A stretch of DNA of 64,000 nt from Klebsiella quasipneumoniae subsp. quasipneumoniae (GCF_020525925.1 NZ_CP084876.1:4402001-4466000); one strand, 5' to 3'; shown: positions 1 to 10,061, numbered from the stretch's first letter. Notes: generated by a model not told the origin, from the sequence alone. A program made the numbers and translations.

Positions 1-1586
1 CTGGCTTACTCGCGGCGGCAGGAACACTCTATGTGCAAAGCCGAACCCCAGCGACGATCGCTGAACCGCCTGCGCTGCAAGCGCCAGCGCCCGCAGCGTC
101 GACGACACAGCCGGTGGCCGCCACTTACACCCAGGCGCAAATTGATCAGTGGGTCGCCCCTATCGCGCTCTACCCGGACAGTCTGCTGTCGCAGGTGTTG
201 ATGGCCTCCACTTATCCCGACAACGTCCTGCAGGCGGTCCAGTGGTCCCAGGATAACCCCGCGATGAAAGGGGATGCGGCCGTGCAGGCGGTTGCCAGCC
301 AGCCATGGGATCCCAGCGTCAAATCGCTTGTCGCTTTCCCTGCCCTGCTGGCGATGATGGGCGAGAATCCGCCCTGGGTGGAAAATCTGGGTAATGCGTT
401 TTTGGCCCAGCCGCATGATGTGATGGACGCGGTGCAGCGCCTGCGTGCCATCGCCCAGGAGACCGGGACGCTGAAATCCACGCCGCAGCAAAAAGTGATT
501 GTCGCCGCAGCGGCGCCTGTGCCGGCCACCACTTCGAAAAGCAGCACCGTATCAACGTCAAGCACTACCGCGGCGGCGCCTGCGCCGACCCAGGTCATAA
601 AAATAGAACCGACCGACCCGCAGGTGGTCTATGTTCCCAACTACAACCCCTCCACCGTCTATGGTACCTGGCCGAATAGCGCCTATCCTCCGGTCTATCT
701 GCCGCCCCCTCCCGGGGAGCAGTTTACCGATAGCTTCGTGAAAGGATTCGGTTACAGCCTGGGCGTGGCGACCACCTGGGCGCTGTTCAGCAGCATCGAC
801 TGGGATGATGATGATGACTACCACCATCACGATGACGACTACCACCGCGGGGATTACTCGCATAATGGCGATAACATCAATATCAATGTGAATAATTTTA
901 ACCGCATTACCGGACAAAACCTGCCGGGCGATCACGTAAACTGGCAGCACAATCCCGCCTATCGCGGTCACGTGCCATACCCCGATAATACCGTCGCCCA
1001 GCGCTTTCATCAGACCAACGTATCCGGCGGACTGAGCGCGACCCAGCATGCGCCGGTCGATCGTGAGGCGCAGCGCCAGGCGGCAATGACCCAGCTTCAG
1101 CAGCGCAGCGCGTCGACCGCCACGGCAGGCAACCTGGCGGCAAACACCCCCTCGCGCGATGCCCAGCGTCAGGCGGCCTCGGCGCAGTTGAAACAAGCCA
1201 CCCAGCGCAGCAACTACCGCGGTTACGACAGCGCGCCGACATCAACCCAGCAGCGTCGAGACGCGGCGAAAGCACAGTTGAAAAACCCGACGCCGCAGCA
1301 ACAGCAGCGTAGGGAAACCATTAAGAACCACGAGCAGAATGCTACACCGCAGCGGCAACAGCGCCGGCAGCAGCTCCATTCCGCCACGCCCGCCCAGCGC
1401 CAGCAGACGGTCAATCATCTGCGCGCCAGCGCCCTTAGCGGCAACGAAAGCCGCGCCCCCTCCTGGCAAGCGCAGCAGGAACGGGGACGACAGAGTCGTC
1501 AGTTTTCCAGCGTAAACCGCGAGCAGCGCGACGGCGCCAAAGAGCGTCTTTCTGAACACCATGAACTACGCCGCCGCGGAGGATGA
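1..1586 (+). CDS. DUF3300 (YacH-type) exported protein, 5' end outside window
   Basis: The reading frame is open from the first bases and begins with a hydrophobic stretch (GLLAAAGTLYVQ) that looks like the end of a signal peptide or membrane anchor, so the true start lies upstream of the window. An in-frame GTG at 33 is an internal codon. The N-terminal half (about 120-780) is the conserved DUF3300 region. Next comes an Asp/His-rich run (about 800-870), then an Asn-rich patch. The C-terminal third is rich in Gln, Arg and Ala, with repeats of the type QRQAAxxQL near 1066, 1160 and 1255. Position next to lpdA on the opposite strand matches E. coli yacH. The function is unknown; the His/Asp run suggests metal binding, but that is inference. 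It is followed by a DUF2950 gene in the same transcription unit. Confidence 0.85.
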   Translation, partial: GLLAAAGTLYVQSRTPATIAEPPALQAPAPAASTTQPVAATYTQAQIDQWVAPIALYPDSLLSQVLMASTYPDNVLQAVQWSQDNPAMKGDAAVQAVASQPWDPSVKSLVAFPALLAMMGENPPWVENLGNAFLAQPHDVMDAVQRLRAIAQETGTLKSTPQQKVIVAAAAPVPATTSKSSTVSTSSTTAAAPAPTQVIKIEPTDPQVVYVPNYNPSTVYGTWPNSAYPPVYLPPPPGEQFTDSFVKGFGYSLGVATTWALFSSIDWDDDDDYHHHDDDYHRGDYSHNGDNININVNNFNRITGQNLPGDHVNWQHNPAYRGHVPYPDNTVAQRFHQTNVSGGLSATQHAPVDREAQRQAAMTQLQQRSASTATAGNLAANTPSRDAQRQAASAQLKQATQRSNYRGYDSAPTSTQQRRDAAKAQLKNPTPQQQQRRETIKNHEQNATPQRQQRRQQLHSATPAQRQQTVNHLRASALSGNESRAPSWQAQQERGRQSRQFSSVNREQRDGAKERLSEHHELRRRGG

Positions 1587-1591
1587 GCAGA

Positions 1592-2398
1592 ATGAGAAAC
1601 CCATTACCTATTGCCCTGTTCACGTTAATGCTGTCACCGCTTGCCGCCTTCGCCCAGCAGCAATATGCCACTCCCGAGCAGGCCGCAAGCGCGCTGGCCG
1701 AGGCGATCGGCCAGCAAAATGACGCGGCGCTGAGCGAGGTGCTTGGCGATAACTGGCAGCATTTTTTACCCCCCGACGGGATCGACCCCACGGCCGTCGA
1801 CCGCTTCCAGCGCGACTGGCAGGTGAAACATGTGATTGTGCAGCAAGGTGATAACGCCTGGCTCGACGTTGGTAGCGAAGCATGGCGTCTGCCCGTCCCC
1901 ATCGTTAAATCATCCCAGGGCTGGCGCTTTGATATGGCCGCTGGCGAAGAGGAGATCCTTACCCGCGCTATTGGCCGTAATGAACTGTCGGCGATAGCCG
2001 CCATGCACGCCTACGTTGACGCCCAGCAGGATTACTATCAACTGAACCACCGCTGGGCGCAGAAAATCATCAGTAGCGAAGGCAAAAAAGATGGTCTGTA
2101 CTGGCCCACCTCGCCGGGCGAAGCGCCAAGCCCGCTAGGGCCCGCCTTTAGCCCGACGGTACCCGGCAGCGGCTACCATGGCTACCGCTTCCGCATTATC
2201 ACCGGTAGAGATGAGCAGAGCGTCGCCTTGCTGGCATGGCCGGTGGCGTGGGGGGAAACCGGCGTGATGAGCTTTATGATCGATCAGCACGATACGGTTT
2301 ATCAGGCCAATCTCGGTGAAGAGAGCGCGGCAAAGGCCCAGGCGATAACGCGCTTTGCCCCCGACGCTGACGCCGGCTGGCAGGTGGTCAAGCCATAA
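1592..2398 (+). CDS. DUF2950 family exported protein
   Basis: The protein has 268 residues with a clear signal peptide (MRNPLPIALFTLMLSPLAAFA, cleavage before QQQ), then a DUF2950-type domain ending near residue 265. An earlier in-frame ATG at 1583 overlaps the stop of the upstream gene. I chose 1592 because GGAGG at 1579-1583 sits 8-9 nt before it and because the signal peptide then starts normally. The upstream gene ends at 1586, so the two are almost certainly co-transcribed and may be translationally coupled. DUF2950 proteins are often found beside DUF3300 proteins, and both are exported. No catalytic motif is recognisable and the function is unknown. Confidence 0.85.
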   Translation: MRNPLPIALFTLMLSPLAAFAQQQYATPEQAASALAEAIGQQNDAALSEVLGDNWQHFLPPDGIDPTAVDRFQRDWQVKHVIVQQGDNAWLDVGSEAWRLPVPIVKSSQGWRFDMAAGEEEILTRAIGRNELSAIAAMHAYVDAQQDYYQLNHRWAQKIISSEGKKDGLYWPTSPGEAPSPLGPAFSPTVPGSGYHGYRFRIITGRDEQSVALLAWPVAWGETGVMSFMIDQHDTVYQANLGEESAAKAQAITRFAPDADAGWQVVKP

Positions 2399-2399
2399 A

Positions 2400-2435
2400 A
2401 AAACGCCCGGTTACGTATACGCAACCGGGCGTTTT
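2400..2435. terminator. Bidirectional rho-independent terminator
   Basis: An 11-bp perfect stem (AACGCCCGGTT / AACCGGGCGTT, 2402-2412 and 2423-2433) has A-rich and T-rich flanks on both sides. It lies between the DUF2950 gene (+) and the convergent small gene (-), so it can serve both. Confidence 0.85.
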
Positions 2436-2442
2436 CATTCAC

Positions 2443-2727
2443 TTAGCCCTGGTGGGGCATCAGAGACGGATCGCCGGCAAAGGCTGGTTTCGTACTGGAC
2501 AATGCCGCTTCGTCAGCGCTGATGCTGCCGGAATTCGCCGCCCATACCCCTTCACTGGTCTTCGTCACCTGCTGATGCTGGGCATTCAGATCCTGGCCCA
2601 TCGCCGCGATATGGGTCGTTTCCGTGCCGCCGCTGTTATCCGCCCACGGAATCGTGGCGTCAGCCGCGCAGGCTACACCGGATAAGCACGTTGCTGCGAC
2701 CAGCGCACTGGTTAAAAAGCGTTTCAT
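2443..2727 (-). CDS. Small exported protein of unknown function, 94 aa
   Basis: The start at 2727 has GAGG six nt upstream; an ATG four codons further upstream lacks a good ribosome site. The protein begins with a signal peptide (MKRFLTSALVAATCLSGVACA) with likely cleavage at ACA/AD. The residues before the Cys do not fit a lipobox well. The mature part, about 73 residues, is Ser/Ala/Asp-rich and acidic, with one Trp pair and no Cys. I do not recognise the family. The gene stands alone between two terminators, next to lpdA and convergent with the DUF3300-DUF2950 pair. A periplasmic location is inferred from the signal peptide only. Confidence 0.75.
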   Translation of the reverse strand: MKRFLTSALVAATCLSGVACAADATIPWADNSGGTETTHIAAMGQDLNAQHQQVTKTSEGVWAANSGSISADEAALSSTKPAFAGDPSLMPHQG

Positions 2728-2841
2728 CACACACCTCATCGATATCGTTAACTACCTATAAGTTTACTGAGTGACTATTTACAAAGTATGTATGAGGTGT
2801 AGCGGTTTATGAATAGCGACATAGTTCTAAACATCAGGCAT

Positions 2842-2867
2842 AAAAAAAGCGGCTCCGGGAGCCGCTT
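2842..2867 (-). terminator. Terminator downstream of lpdA
   Basis: The stem AAGCGGCTC / GAGCCGCTT (2847-2855 and 2859-2867) has a three-base loop. On the minus strand it is followed by a run of seven T, which is a classic rho-independent form. It ends the pdh operon and lpdA transcripts. Confidence 0.9.
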
Positions 2868-2891
2868 ATGCTTTTTGCCTGAAAGAAAAAG

Positions 2892-4316
2892 TTACTTTTT
2901 CTTCGCTTTGGCGTTCGGCAGGTCGGTGATGCTGCCTTCGAAGACTTCTGCCGCCAGGCCAACAGACTCGTGCAGAGTCGGGTGAGCGTGGATAGTCAGC
3001 GCGATGTCTTCAGCGTCGCAGCCCATTTCGATAGCCAGGCCGATCTCACCCAGCAGCTCGCCGCCGTTGGTGCCGACAATCGCGCCGCCGATAACCCGGT
3101 GGGTCTCTTTGTCGAAGATCAGTTTGGTCATACCGTCTGCGCAGTCGGAAGCGATAGCGCGGCCGGAAGCCGCCCACGGGAAGGTGGCGGTTTCGTAGCT
3201 GATGCCTTTCTCTTTCGCTTCTTTCTCAGTCAGGCCGACCCATGCCACTTCTGGCTCGGTGTAGGCGATGGACGGGATCACTTTCGGATCGAAGTAGTGT
3301 TTCAGGCCGGAGATAACTTCAGCGGCAACGTGACCTTCGTGGACGCCTTTGTGCGCCAGCATCGGCTGACCGACGATATCGCCGATAGCAAAGATGTGCG
3401 GCACGTTGGTGCGCATTTGTTTGTCAACGCGGATGAAGCCACGATCGTCCACTTCCACGCCCGCTTTGCCTGCGTCGAGGTTTTTGCCGTTCGGTACGCG
3501 GCCGATAGCCACCAGTACGGCGTCGTAACGCTGTGCTTCCGCTGGCGCTTTTTTGCCTTCCATGGAAACGTAAATACCGTCTTCTTTCGCTTCAACGGCA
3601 GTCACTTTGGTTTCCAGCATCAGGTTGAATTTCTTGCTGATGCGTTTAGTGAAGACTTTCACCACGTCTTTATCGGCCGCCGGGATAACCTGGTCGAACA
3701 TTTCAACCACGTCAATCTCTGAACCCAGCGCATGGTATACGGTACCCATTTCCAGACCGATGATACCGCCGCCCATGACCAGCATGCGTTTCGGTACGGA
3801 TTTCAGCTCCAGGGCGTCGGTGGAGTCCCATACGCGCGGATCTTCATGCGGGATAAATGGCAGTTGAATCGGACGGGAACCCGCCGCGATGATGGCGTTG
3901 TCGAAGTTGATCACGGTTTTGCCGTTTTCACCTTCCACTTCCAGGGTGTTAGCGCCGGTGAATTTACCCAGACCGTTAACCACCTTCACTTTACGCCCTT
4001 TGGCCATGCCAGCCAGACCACCGGTCAGCTGAGTGATGACTTTTTCTTTCCAGGTGCGGATCTTGTCAATATCAGTTTTCGGTTCGCCGAAAACGATGCC
4101 GTGTTCGGCCAGCGCTTTCGCTTCTTCGATAACTTTTGCCACGTGCAGCAGCGCTTTAGAAGGGATACAACCCACGTTCAGGCACACCCCACCGAGGGTG
4201 CTGTAACGTTCTACGATGACGGTTTCCAGACCTAAATCAGCGCAACGGAAAGCTGCAGAGTAGCCTGCAGGACCTGCCCCAAGTACCACGACCTGAGTTT
4301 TGATTTCAGTACTCAT
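2892..4316 (-). CDS. lpdA: Dihydrolipoyl dehydrogenase (E3)
   Basis: This 474-residue flavoprotein reoxidises the dihydrolipoyl groups of the pyruvate and 2-oxoglutarate dehydrogenase complexes and of the glycine cleavage system, passing electrons to NAD+. Visible features are the FAD motif GAGPAG (13-18), the redox pair Cys45/Cys50 in GGVCLNVGCIPSK, the NAD-binding motif GGGIIGLEMG and the C-terminal HAHPTLHE with the catalytic His-Glu pair. Length and sequence match E. coli Lpd almost throughout. The ATG at 4316 is chosen over the one at 4319 because AGAGG then lies five nt away. A 206-bp gap separates it from aceF and holds its own promoter, so it can be read alone or with pdhR-aceEF. Confidence 0.98.
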   Translation of the reverse strand: MSTEIKTQVVVLGAGPAGYSAAFRCADLGLETVIVERYSTLGGVCLNVGCIPSKALLHVAKVIEEAKALAEHGIVFGEPKTDIDKIRTWKEKVITQLTGGLAGMAKGRKVKVVNGLGKFTGANTLEVEGENGKTVINFDNAIIAAGSRPIQLPFIPHEDPRVWDSTDALELKSVPKRMLVMGGGIIGLEMGTVYHALGSEIDVVEMFDQVIPAADKDVVKVFTKRISKKFNLMLETKVTAVEAKEDGIYVSMEGKKAPAEAQRYDAVLVAIGRVPNGKNLDAGKAGVEVDDRGFIRVDKQMRTNVPHIFAIGDIVGQPMLAHKGVHEGHVAAEVISGLKHYFDPKVIPSIAYTEPEVAWVGLTEKEAKEKGISYETATFPWAASGRAIASDCADGMTKLIFDKETHRVIGGAIVGTNGGELLGEIGLAIEMGCDAEDIALTIHAHPTLHESVGLAAEVFEGSITDLPNAKAKKK

Positions 4317-4405
4317 CATGACCTCTGTAATTTATATCCGGCGGGTCTGACGCTATTATTCTTACGCCCAAGTCCACCGGGACGTTCTATCCGCGTGTAT
4401 TTTAC

Positions 4406-4423
4406 AAAATTGTTAACAATTTT
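4406..4423 (-). promoter_or_regulatory. lpdA promoter region: 18-bp perfect palindrome
   Basis: AAAATTGTTAACAATTTT is self-complementary over 18 bp and lies about 90 bp upstream of the lpdA start, beside the AT-rich sequence expected for the lpdA promoter. The E. coli lpd promoter has the same TTGTTAACAATTTTG core. ArcA or another respiration-linked regulator is a plausible binder, but the sequence alone does not prove which. Confidence 0.5.
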
Positions 4424-4491
4424 TAAACAACAAACGGCAAACGATTTTGTCCTTTGTTGCTGATAATCCCAAACAGCCTGAGGTTATCAGA

Positions 4492-4519
4492 AAAAAGCCG
4501 GCCGTCAGGCCGGCTTTTT
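4492..4519 (-). terminator. Terminator downstream of aceF
   Basis: A 12-bp perfect stem (AAAAAGCCGGCC / GGCCGGCTTTTT) has a GTCA loop. On the minus strand it ends in a T-run, three bases after the aceF stop codon. It should end most aceEF messages before lpdA. Confidence 0.9.
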
Positions 4520-4522
4520 CGA

Positions 4523-6403
4523 TTACATCACCAGGCGGCGAATGTCGCTCAGGGTGTTGTTGATGATGGTAATGAAGCGGGCACCATCAGCACCGTCGAT
4601 CACGCGGTGGTCGAAGGACAGAGAGATCGGCAGCATCAGACGCGGCACGAACTCTTTACCATTCCATACCGGCTCCATCGCGGACTTAGACACGCCGAGG
4701 ATGGCCACTTCCGGCGCGTTAACAATCGGCGCGAAGTGGGTCGTACCCAGGCCGCCGATGCTGGAGATGGTGAAGCAACCGCCCTGCATTTCTCCCGCCG
4801 TCAGTTTGCCATCGCGCGCTTTCTTCGAGATGGTGGTCAGTTCGCGAGACAGCTCGGTGATGCTCTTCTTGTTCACGTCTTTAAAGACCGGAACCACCAG
4901 ACCGTTCGGGGTATCAACCGCCACACCGATGTTGATGTATTTCTTCAGCGTCAGGCGCTGACCATCTTCGGAGAGCGAGCTGTTGAAGCGCGGCATCTGC
5001 TCAAGCGCAGCGGCCACGGCTTTCATGATGAAGACAACCGGGGTGAATTTCACGTCCAGTTTACGCTTCTCAGCTTCGGCGTTCTGCTGCTTACGGAACG
5101 CTTCCAGATCGGTGATATCGGTTTTATCGAAGTGGGTAACGTGCGGGATCATGACCCAGTTACGGCTCAGGTTAGCACCAGAGATTTTCTGGATACGGCC
5201 CAGCTCCACTTCTTCGATTTCGCCGAACTTGCTGAAGTCAACCTTCGGCCATGGCAGCATGCCCGGGATACCGCCGCCAGCGGCAGCCGCCGGTGCGGAT
5301 TCAGCGCGTTTAACGGCTTCTTTCACGTAGGCCTGAACGTCTTCGCGCAGGATACGACCTTTACGGCCGGTGCCTTTCACTTTCGCCAGGTTAACGCCGA
5401 ACTCGCGCGCCAGGCGGCGAATCAGCGGAGTCGCGTGAACGTAAGCATCGTTTTCAGCGAATTCGGTTTTGCCTTCTGCTTTCGCAGCCGGCGCCGCGGC
5501 AGGCTTAGCGGCCTGAGCCGGTGCAGCAGCCTGAGCCGGAGCGGCGGCAGGCGCAGCGCCTTCCACTTCGAAGACCATGATCAGGGAGCCGGTTTTGACT
5601 TTATCGTCGGTGCTGATTTTGATCTCTTTGACGGTGCCCGCGAACGGCGCCGGCACTTCCATAGACGCTTTGTCGCCTTCGACGGTGATCAGGGACTGCT
5701 CAGCAGCCACTTTATCGCCGACTTTCACCATCACTTCGGTGACTTCAACTTCGTCGCCGCCGATGTCCGGGACGTTAACGTCTTTCGCGCCGGCAGCAGC
5801 AGCCGGTGCCGCGGCAGCCGGAGCGGCAGCCTGTGCCGGAGCGGCCGCAGGCGCAGCGCCCGCGACTTCGAAGATCATGATCAGGGAGCCGGTGGATACT
5901 TTATCGCCGGTGTTGATTTTGATCTCTTTCACGGTACCCGCGAACGGCGCCGGTACTTCCATAGAGGCCTTATCGCCTTCTACGGTGATCAGGGATTGCT
6001 CAGCGGCGATGGTGTCGCCCACTTTAACCATGATCTCGGTAACTTCAACTTCATCGCCGCCGATATCCGGGACGTGCACTTCTTTCGCTGCCGCGGCGGC
6101 GGCTGGCGCAGCAGCGGCCGGAGCGGCTTCTTTCTTCTCTTCCTGCGCAGGTGCAGCGGCTGCTGCACCCTCGGCGGAATCGAAAATCATAATCAGTTTG
6201 CCAGTCTCGGTTTTGTCGCCGACGGAGACTTTAATCTCTTTCACGACGCCAGCCTGCGGAGACGGGACTTCCATAGAGGCTTTATCGCCTTCTACGGTGA
6301 TCAGCGACTGTTCAGCTTCTACTTTGTCGCCAGGTTTGACCAGGATCTCGGTGATTTCAACTTCATCAGCCCCGATGTCCGGTACTTTGATTTCGATAGC
6401 CAT
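4523..6403 (-). CDS. aceF: Dihydrolipoyl acetyltransferase (E2 of pyruvate dehydrogenase)
   Basis: This 626-residue core subunit transfers the acetyl group from lipoamide to CoA. Three N-terminal lipoyl domains each carry the [10 protein letters not shown] signature, with the lipoylated lysines at 41, 145 and 245. They are joined by Ala/Pro-rich linkers. The E1/E3-binding domain follows at about 325-362 ([16 protein letters not shown]), then the acetyltransferase domain with the catalytic His599 and Asp603 in [11 protein letters not shown]. Length is close to the 630 residues of E. coli AceF. The start lies 14 bp after the aceE stop, in one operon. Lipoyl domains 2 and 3 are very alike at the DNA level. 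Confidence 0.98.
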   Translation of the reverse strand: MAIEIKVPDIGADEVEITEILVKPGDKVEAEQSLITVEGDKASMEVPSPQAGVVKEIKVSVGDKTETGKLIMIFDSAEGAAAAAPAQEEKKEAAPAAAAPAAAAAAKEVHVPDIGGDEVEVTEIMVKVGDTIAAEQSLITVEGDKASMEVPAPFAGTVKEIKINTGDKVSTGSLIMIFEVAGAAPAAAPAQAAAPAAAAPAAAAGAKDVNVPDIGGDEVEVTEVMVKVGDKVAAEQSLITVEGDKASMEVPAPFAGTVKEIKISTDDKVKTGSLIMVFEVEGAAPAAAPAQAAAPAQAAKPAAAPAAKAEGKTEFAENDAYVHATPLIRRLAREFGVNLAKVKGTGRKGRILREDVQAYVKEAVKRAESAPAAAAGGGIPGMLPWPKVDFSKFGEIEEVELGRIQKISGANLSRNWVMIPHVTHFDKTDITDLEAFRKQQNAEAEKRKLDVKFTPVVFIMKAVAAALEQMPRFNSSLSEDGQRLTLKKYINIGVAVDTPNGLVVPVFKDVNKKSITELSRELTTISKKARDGKLTAGEMQGGCFTISSIGGLGTTHFAPIVNAPEVAILGVSKSAMEPVWNGKEFVPRLMLPISLSFDHRVIDGADGARFITIINNTLSDIRRLVM

Positions 6404-6417
6404 TATTCTTTTACCTC

Positions 6418-9081
6418 TTACGCCAGACGCGGGTTAACTTTTTCTGCATCGATGTCGAATTTCGCGATAGCATCAGCGACCACTTTCTTATCGATTTCAC
6501 CACGTTTAGCCAGTTCGCCCAGCGCTGCAACGACCACATAGGAAGCATCAACTTCGAAGTGGTGACGCAGGTTTTCACGGCTGTCGGAACGACCGAAGCC
6601 ATCGGTACCCAGTACGCGGTAATCGTCAGCCGGTACGTAAGTACGAACCTGCTCGGCGAACAGTTTCATATAGTCAGTGGATGCCACAGCCGGAGCGTCG
6701 TTCATCACCTGAGCGATGTACGGCACGCGCGGGGTTTCCAGCGGGTGCAGCATGTTCCAGCGTTCGCAATCCTGGCCATCACGCGCCAGTTCGGTGAAGG
6801 AGGTGACGCTGTACACGTCAGAGCCCACGCCGTAGTCTTTCGCCAGGATCTGCGCTGCTTCACGGACGTGACGCAGGATAGAACCGGAGCCCAGCAGCTG
6901 AACTTTACCTTTGCTACCTTCGATGGTTTCGAGTTTGTAGATACCTTTACGGATACCTTCCTCGGCGCCTTCCGGCATCGCCGGCATGTGGTAGTTTTCG
7001 TTCAGGGTCGTGATGTAGTAGTAAACGTTCTCTTGTTTCTCACCGTACATACGCTCCAGGCCGTCATGCATGATGACCGCCACTTCGTAGGCGTAGGACG
7101 GATCGTAAGAGATACAGTTCGGGATAGTCAGAGACTGAATATGGCTGTGGCCATCTTCATGCTGCAGACCTTCGCCGTTCAGCGTCGTACGACCGGAAGT
7201 ACCACCGATCAGGAAGCCGCGAGCCTGCTGGTCGCCTGCCTGCCAGCACAGGTCGCCGATACGCTGGAACCCGAACATCGAGTAGTAGATGTAGAACGGG
7301 ATCATCGGCAGGTTGTTGGTGCTGTAAGAGGTCGCCGCAGCCAGCCAGGATGCGCCTGCGCCCAGCTCGTTGATCCCTTCCTGCAGGATCTGGCCTTTTT
7401 CGTCTTCTTTGTAGTAAGCAACCTGCTCACGGTCCTGCGGGGTGTACTGCTGACCGTTCGGGCTGTAGATACCGATCTGACGGAACAGACCTTCCATACC
7501 GAAAGTACGCGCTTCGTCGGCGATGATCGGCACGAGGCGGTCTTTGATGGATTTGTTCTTCAGCATCACGTTCAGGGCACGAACGAACGCGATAGTGGTA
7601 GAGATCTCTTTATTCTGCTCTTCCAGCAGCGGGCGGAAATCTTCCAGCGTCGGCAGCTCCAGCTTCTCAGTGAAGTTCGGCTGACGGCTCGGCAGATAGC
7701 CGTGCAGTTTCTGACGCTGAGCGTGCAGATAGGTGTGCTCTTCGGAACCTTCCGGGAAGGTTACGTACGGCAGTTTTTCCAGATCGGCATCGGCAACCGG
7801 CACGTTGAAACGATCGCGGACGTAGCGAACGCCGTCCATGTTCATTTTCTTAACCTGGTGAGCGATGTTCTTACCTTCAGCAGTATCACCCATGCCGTAA
7901 CCTTTGATGGTATGGGCGAGGATGACGGTCGCTTTGCCTTTGGTTTCCTGCGCTTTCTTCAGTGCAGCGTAAACTTTCTTCGGATCGTGGCCGCCGCGGT
8001 TCAGTGCCCAAATCTGCTCGTCAGTCCAGTCGGCAACCAGCGCGGCGGTCTCCGGATATTTACCGAAGAAGTGCTCGCGCACATAAGCGCCGTCTTTGGA
8101 TTTGAAGGTCTGGTAGTCACCGTCAACGGTTTCTTCCATCAGCTGAATCAGCTTACCGCTGGTGTCTTTACGCAGCAGCTCATCCCAACGACCGCCCCAG
8201 ATAACCTTGATAACGTTCCAGCCAGCGCCCGCGAAGATGCCTTCCAGTTCGTTAATGATTTTGCCGTTACCGGTGACCGGGCCATCAAGACGCTGCAGGT
8301 TACAGTTGATAACGAAGACCAGGTTGTCCAGCTTCTCACGGGTCGCGATGGTGATCGCGCCTTTAGATTCCGGCTCGTCCATCTCACCGTCGCCCAGGAA
8401 CGCGTAAACGGTTTGTTTGGAGGTGTCTTTCAGACCACGGTGTTCCAGATATTTCAGGAATTTAGCCTGATAAATCGCCCCGATTGGGCCCAGGCCCATA
8501 GAAACGGTCGGGAACTGCCAGAATTCCGGCATCAGTTTCGGGTGCGGATAAGAGGACAGACCTTTACCGTGAACTTCCTGACGGAAGTTGTTCATCTGCT
8601 CTTCAGTCAGACGACCTTCCAGGAAAGCACGCGCATAAACGCCCGGAGAGATGTGACCCTGGAAGTACACCAGGTCGCCGCCATCCTGCTCATTGCGTGC
8701 GCGGAAGAAGTGGTTGAAGCACACTTCGTAGAAGGTTGCGGAAGACTGGAAAGAAGCCATGTGGCCGCCCAGTTCGAGATCTTTTTTCGATGCGCGCAGA
8801 ACGGTCATGATGGCGTTCCAGCGGATCGCAGAACGGATACGACGTTCCAGATCCAGATTACCCGGGTACTCCGGCTCATCTTCAACGGCAATAGTGTTCA
8901 CGTAACCGCCGGTCGATGCGCCAGCAGCCACTTTCACCCCGCCTTTGCGGGCTTCAGAAAGGAGTTGGTCAATAAGATACTGAGCGCGCTCAACACCTTC
9001 TTCACGGATGACCGATTCGATCGCCTGTAGCCAGTCGCGAGTTTCGATCGGATCCACGTCATTTGGTAAACGTTCTGACAT
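6418..9081 (-). CDS. aceE: Pyruvate dehydrogenase E1 component
   Basis: This 887-residue homodimeric thiamine-diphosphate enzyme decarboxylates pyruvate and acetylates the lipoyl groups of AceF. The length equals E. coli AceE and the sequence is near-identical in long stretches (for example [17 protein letters not shown] at the start). The thiamine diphosphate motif region is seen around [16 protein letters not shown] at 9081 is preceded by GGAAT and close ribosome-site sequence. It sits second in pdhR-aceE-aceF, with 136 bp to pdhR upstream, a gap that could hold an internal promoter. Confidence 0.98.
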   Translation of the reverse strand: MSERLPNDVDPIETRDWLQAIESVIREEGVERAQYLIDQLLSEARKGGVKVAAGASTGGYVNTIAVEDEPEYPGNLDLERRIRSAIRWNAIMTVLRASKKDLELGGHMASFQSSATFYEVCFNHFFRARNEQDGGDLVYFQGHISPGVYARAFLEGRLTEEQMNNFRQEVHGKGLSSYPHPKLMPEFWQFPTVSMGLGPIGAIYQAKFLKYLEHRGLKDTSKQTVYAFLGDGEMDEPESKGAITIATREKLDNLVFVINCNLQRLDGPVTGNGKIINELEGIFAGAGWNVIKVIWGGRWDELLRKDTSGKLIQLMEETVDGDYQTFKSKDGAYVREHFFGKYPETAALVADWTDEQIWALNRGGHDPKKVYAALKKAQETKGKATVILAHTIKGYGMGDTAEGKNIAHQVKKMNMDGVRYVRDRFNVPVADADLEKLPYVTFPEGSEEHTYLHAQRQKLHGYLPSRQPNFTEKLELPTLEDFRPLLEEQNKEISTTIAFVRALNVMLKNKSIKDRLVPIIADEARTFGMEGLFRQIGIYSPNGQQYTPQDREQVAYYKEDEKGQILQEGINELGAGASWLAAATSYSTNNLPMIPFYIYYSMFGFQRIGDLCWQAGDQQARGFLIGGTSGRTTLNGEGLQHEDGHSHIQSLTIPNCISYDPSYAYEVAVIMHDGLERMYGEKQENVYYYITTLNENYHMPAMPEGAEEGIRKGIYKLETIEGSKGKVQLLGSGSILRHVREAAQILAKDYGVGSDVYSVTSFTELARDGQDCERWNMLHPLETPRVPYIAQVMNDAPAVASTDYMKLFAEQVRTYVPADDYRVLGTDGFGRSDSRENLRHHFEVDASYVVVAALGELAKRGEIDKKVVADAIAKFDIDAEKVNPRLA

Positions 9082-9218
9082 GGGGGGTATTCCTTATCTA
9101 TCTAATCGTTGATTAATCTGGAACCTGTCCCATTGAACTCTTCGTTCTTCACCTTTGAACAACCAAAAATTCAATAAGACAGGTTCTGCGTTTAGTTGCC
9201 GCGCTCTAAAAATGGCGC

Positions 9219-9998
9219 TTAAGAACCGGAGTTCTCGTCCTTTCGTTGCTGTAAACGACGCAGCGAGCGTTCTCTACGACTCTGCTCACGGCTACGGTCC
9301 AGCAAAATTTCCTCAATGAACGCCAGGTGACGGTGCGACGCCTCACGCGCCTGCTCCGGCTCCCCGGCCATTATCGCCTCGAAAATGCGAGTGCGATGGT
9401 TGCTGACCAACGGGAGCATTTCCCGGCGGGCATACAGCAATTCAAAGTTCTGACGCACGTTTTGCGCCAGCATCGGCTCCATACACCTTAGCAGATGGAG
9501 CAAAACCACATTGTGTGCCGCCTCGGTGACGGCGATTTGGTACTGGACGACGGCGCCGGACTCGGCGTCCAGATCGCCCGACTGCTGAGCCCGCTCAATA
9601 GCCTGATGCAGCTCGCGGATACGGTCGCGATCTTCATCATTGCTGCGCAGCGCCGCGTAATAGGCCGCAATGCCTTCCAGCGCGTGACGGGTCTCAAGCA
9701 GATCGAATTGGGATTCAGGGTGATCGGACAGCAGCTCGACCAGCGGATCGCTGAAGCTCTGCCACAGGCGGCTCTGTACAAACGTTCCACCTCCCTGACG
9801 ACGAAGCAACAGGCCCTTGGCTTCGAGGCGTTGAATCGCCTCACGCAGCGAGGGGCGGGAAACGTCGAACTGTTTAGCCAGTTCGCGTTCAGGCGGGAGT
9901 TTTTCACCGGGGCGCAAGGTCCCCTCAAGGATCAGAAACTCCAGCTGCTGCTCTATCACATCGGATAATTTTGGTTGGCGGATTTTGCTGTAGGCCAT
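9219..9998 (-). CDS. pdhR: PdhR, pyruvate-sensing GntR-family repressor
   Basis: This 259-residue regulator has an N-terminal winged helix-turn-helix (about 10-75, with [21 protein letters not shown]) and a FadR/FCD-type effector domain. It represses the pdh operon when pyruvate is scarce. The start at 9998 ([14 protein letters not shown]) matches E. coli PdhR and has AGGGA seven nt upstream. Longer in-frame starts at 10016 and 10043 would run into the operator and are rejected. It is the first gene of its own target operon and is autoregulated through the operator at 10029-10045. Confidence 0.97.
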   Translation of the reverse strand: MAYSKIRQPKLSDVIEQQLEFLILEGTLRPGEKLPPERELAKQFDVSRPSLREAIQRLEAKGLLLRRQGGGTFVQSRLWQSFSDPLVELLSDHPESQFDLLETRHALEGIAAYYAALRSNDEDRDRIRELHQAIERAQQSGDLDAESGAVVQYQIAVTEAAHNVVLLHLLRCMEPMLAQNVRQNFELLYARREMLPLVSNHRTRIFEAIMAGEPEQAREASHRHLAFIEEILLDRSREQSRRERSLRRLQQRKDENSGS

Positions 9999-10028
9999 AT
10001 TCCCTGTCTCTGCCATTAGCCCGGAGTC

Positions 10029-10045
10029 AATTGGTCTTACCAATT
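10029..10045 (-). promoter_or_regulatory. PdhR operator
   Basis: AATTGGTCTTACCAATT is a perfect match to the PdhR consensus AATTGGTnnnACCAATT. It lies between the promoter and the pdhR start codon, as in E. coli, so bound repressor would block the start of transcription. Confidence 0.93.
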
Positions 10046-10061
10046 TAAAGTTCGTAGCGCT

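Noticed and set aside
4454..6541. 695-codon plus-strand frame opposite aceF
   Set aside because: It is a shadow of aceF caused by its biased, Ala-rich codons. The minus strand encodes an unmistakable E2 protein, and the plus frame shows no homology.
6559..9030. 823-codon plus-strand frame opposite aceE
   Set aside because: It is the antisense shadow of aceE. The minus-strand product is a full-length E1 protein.
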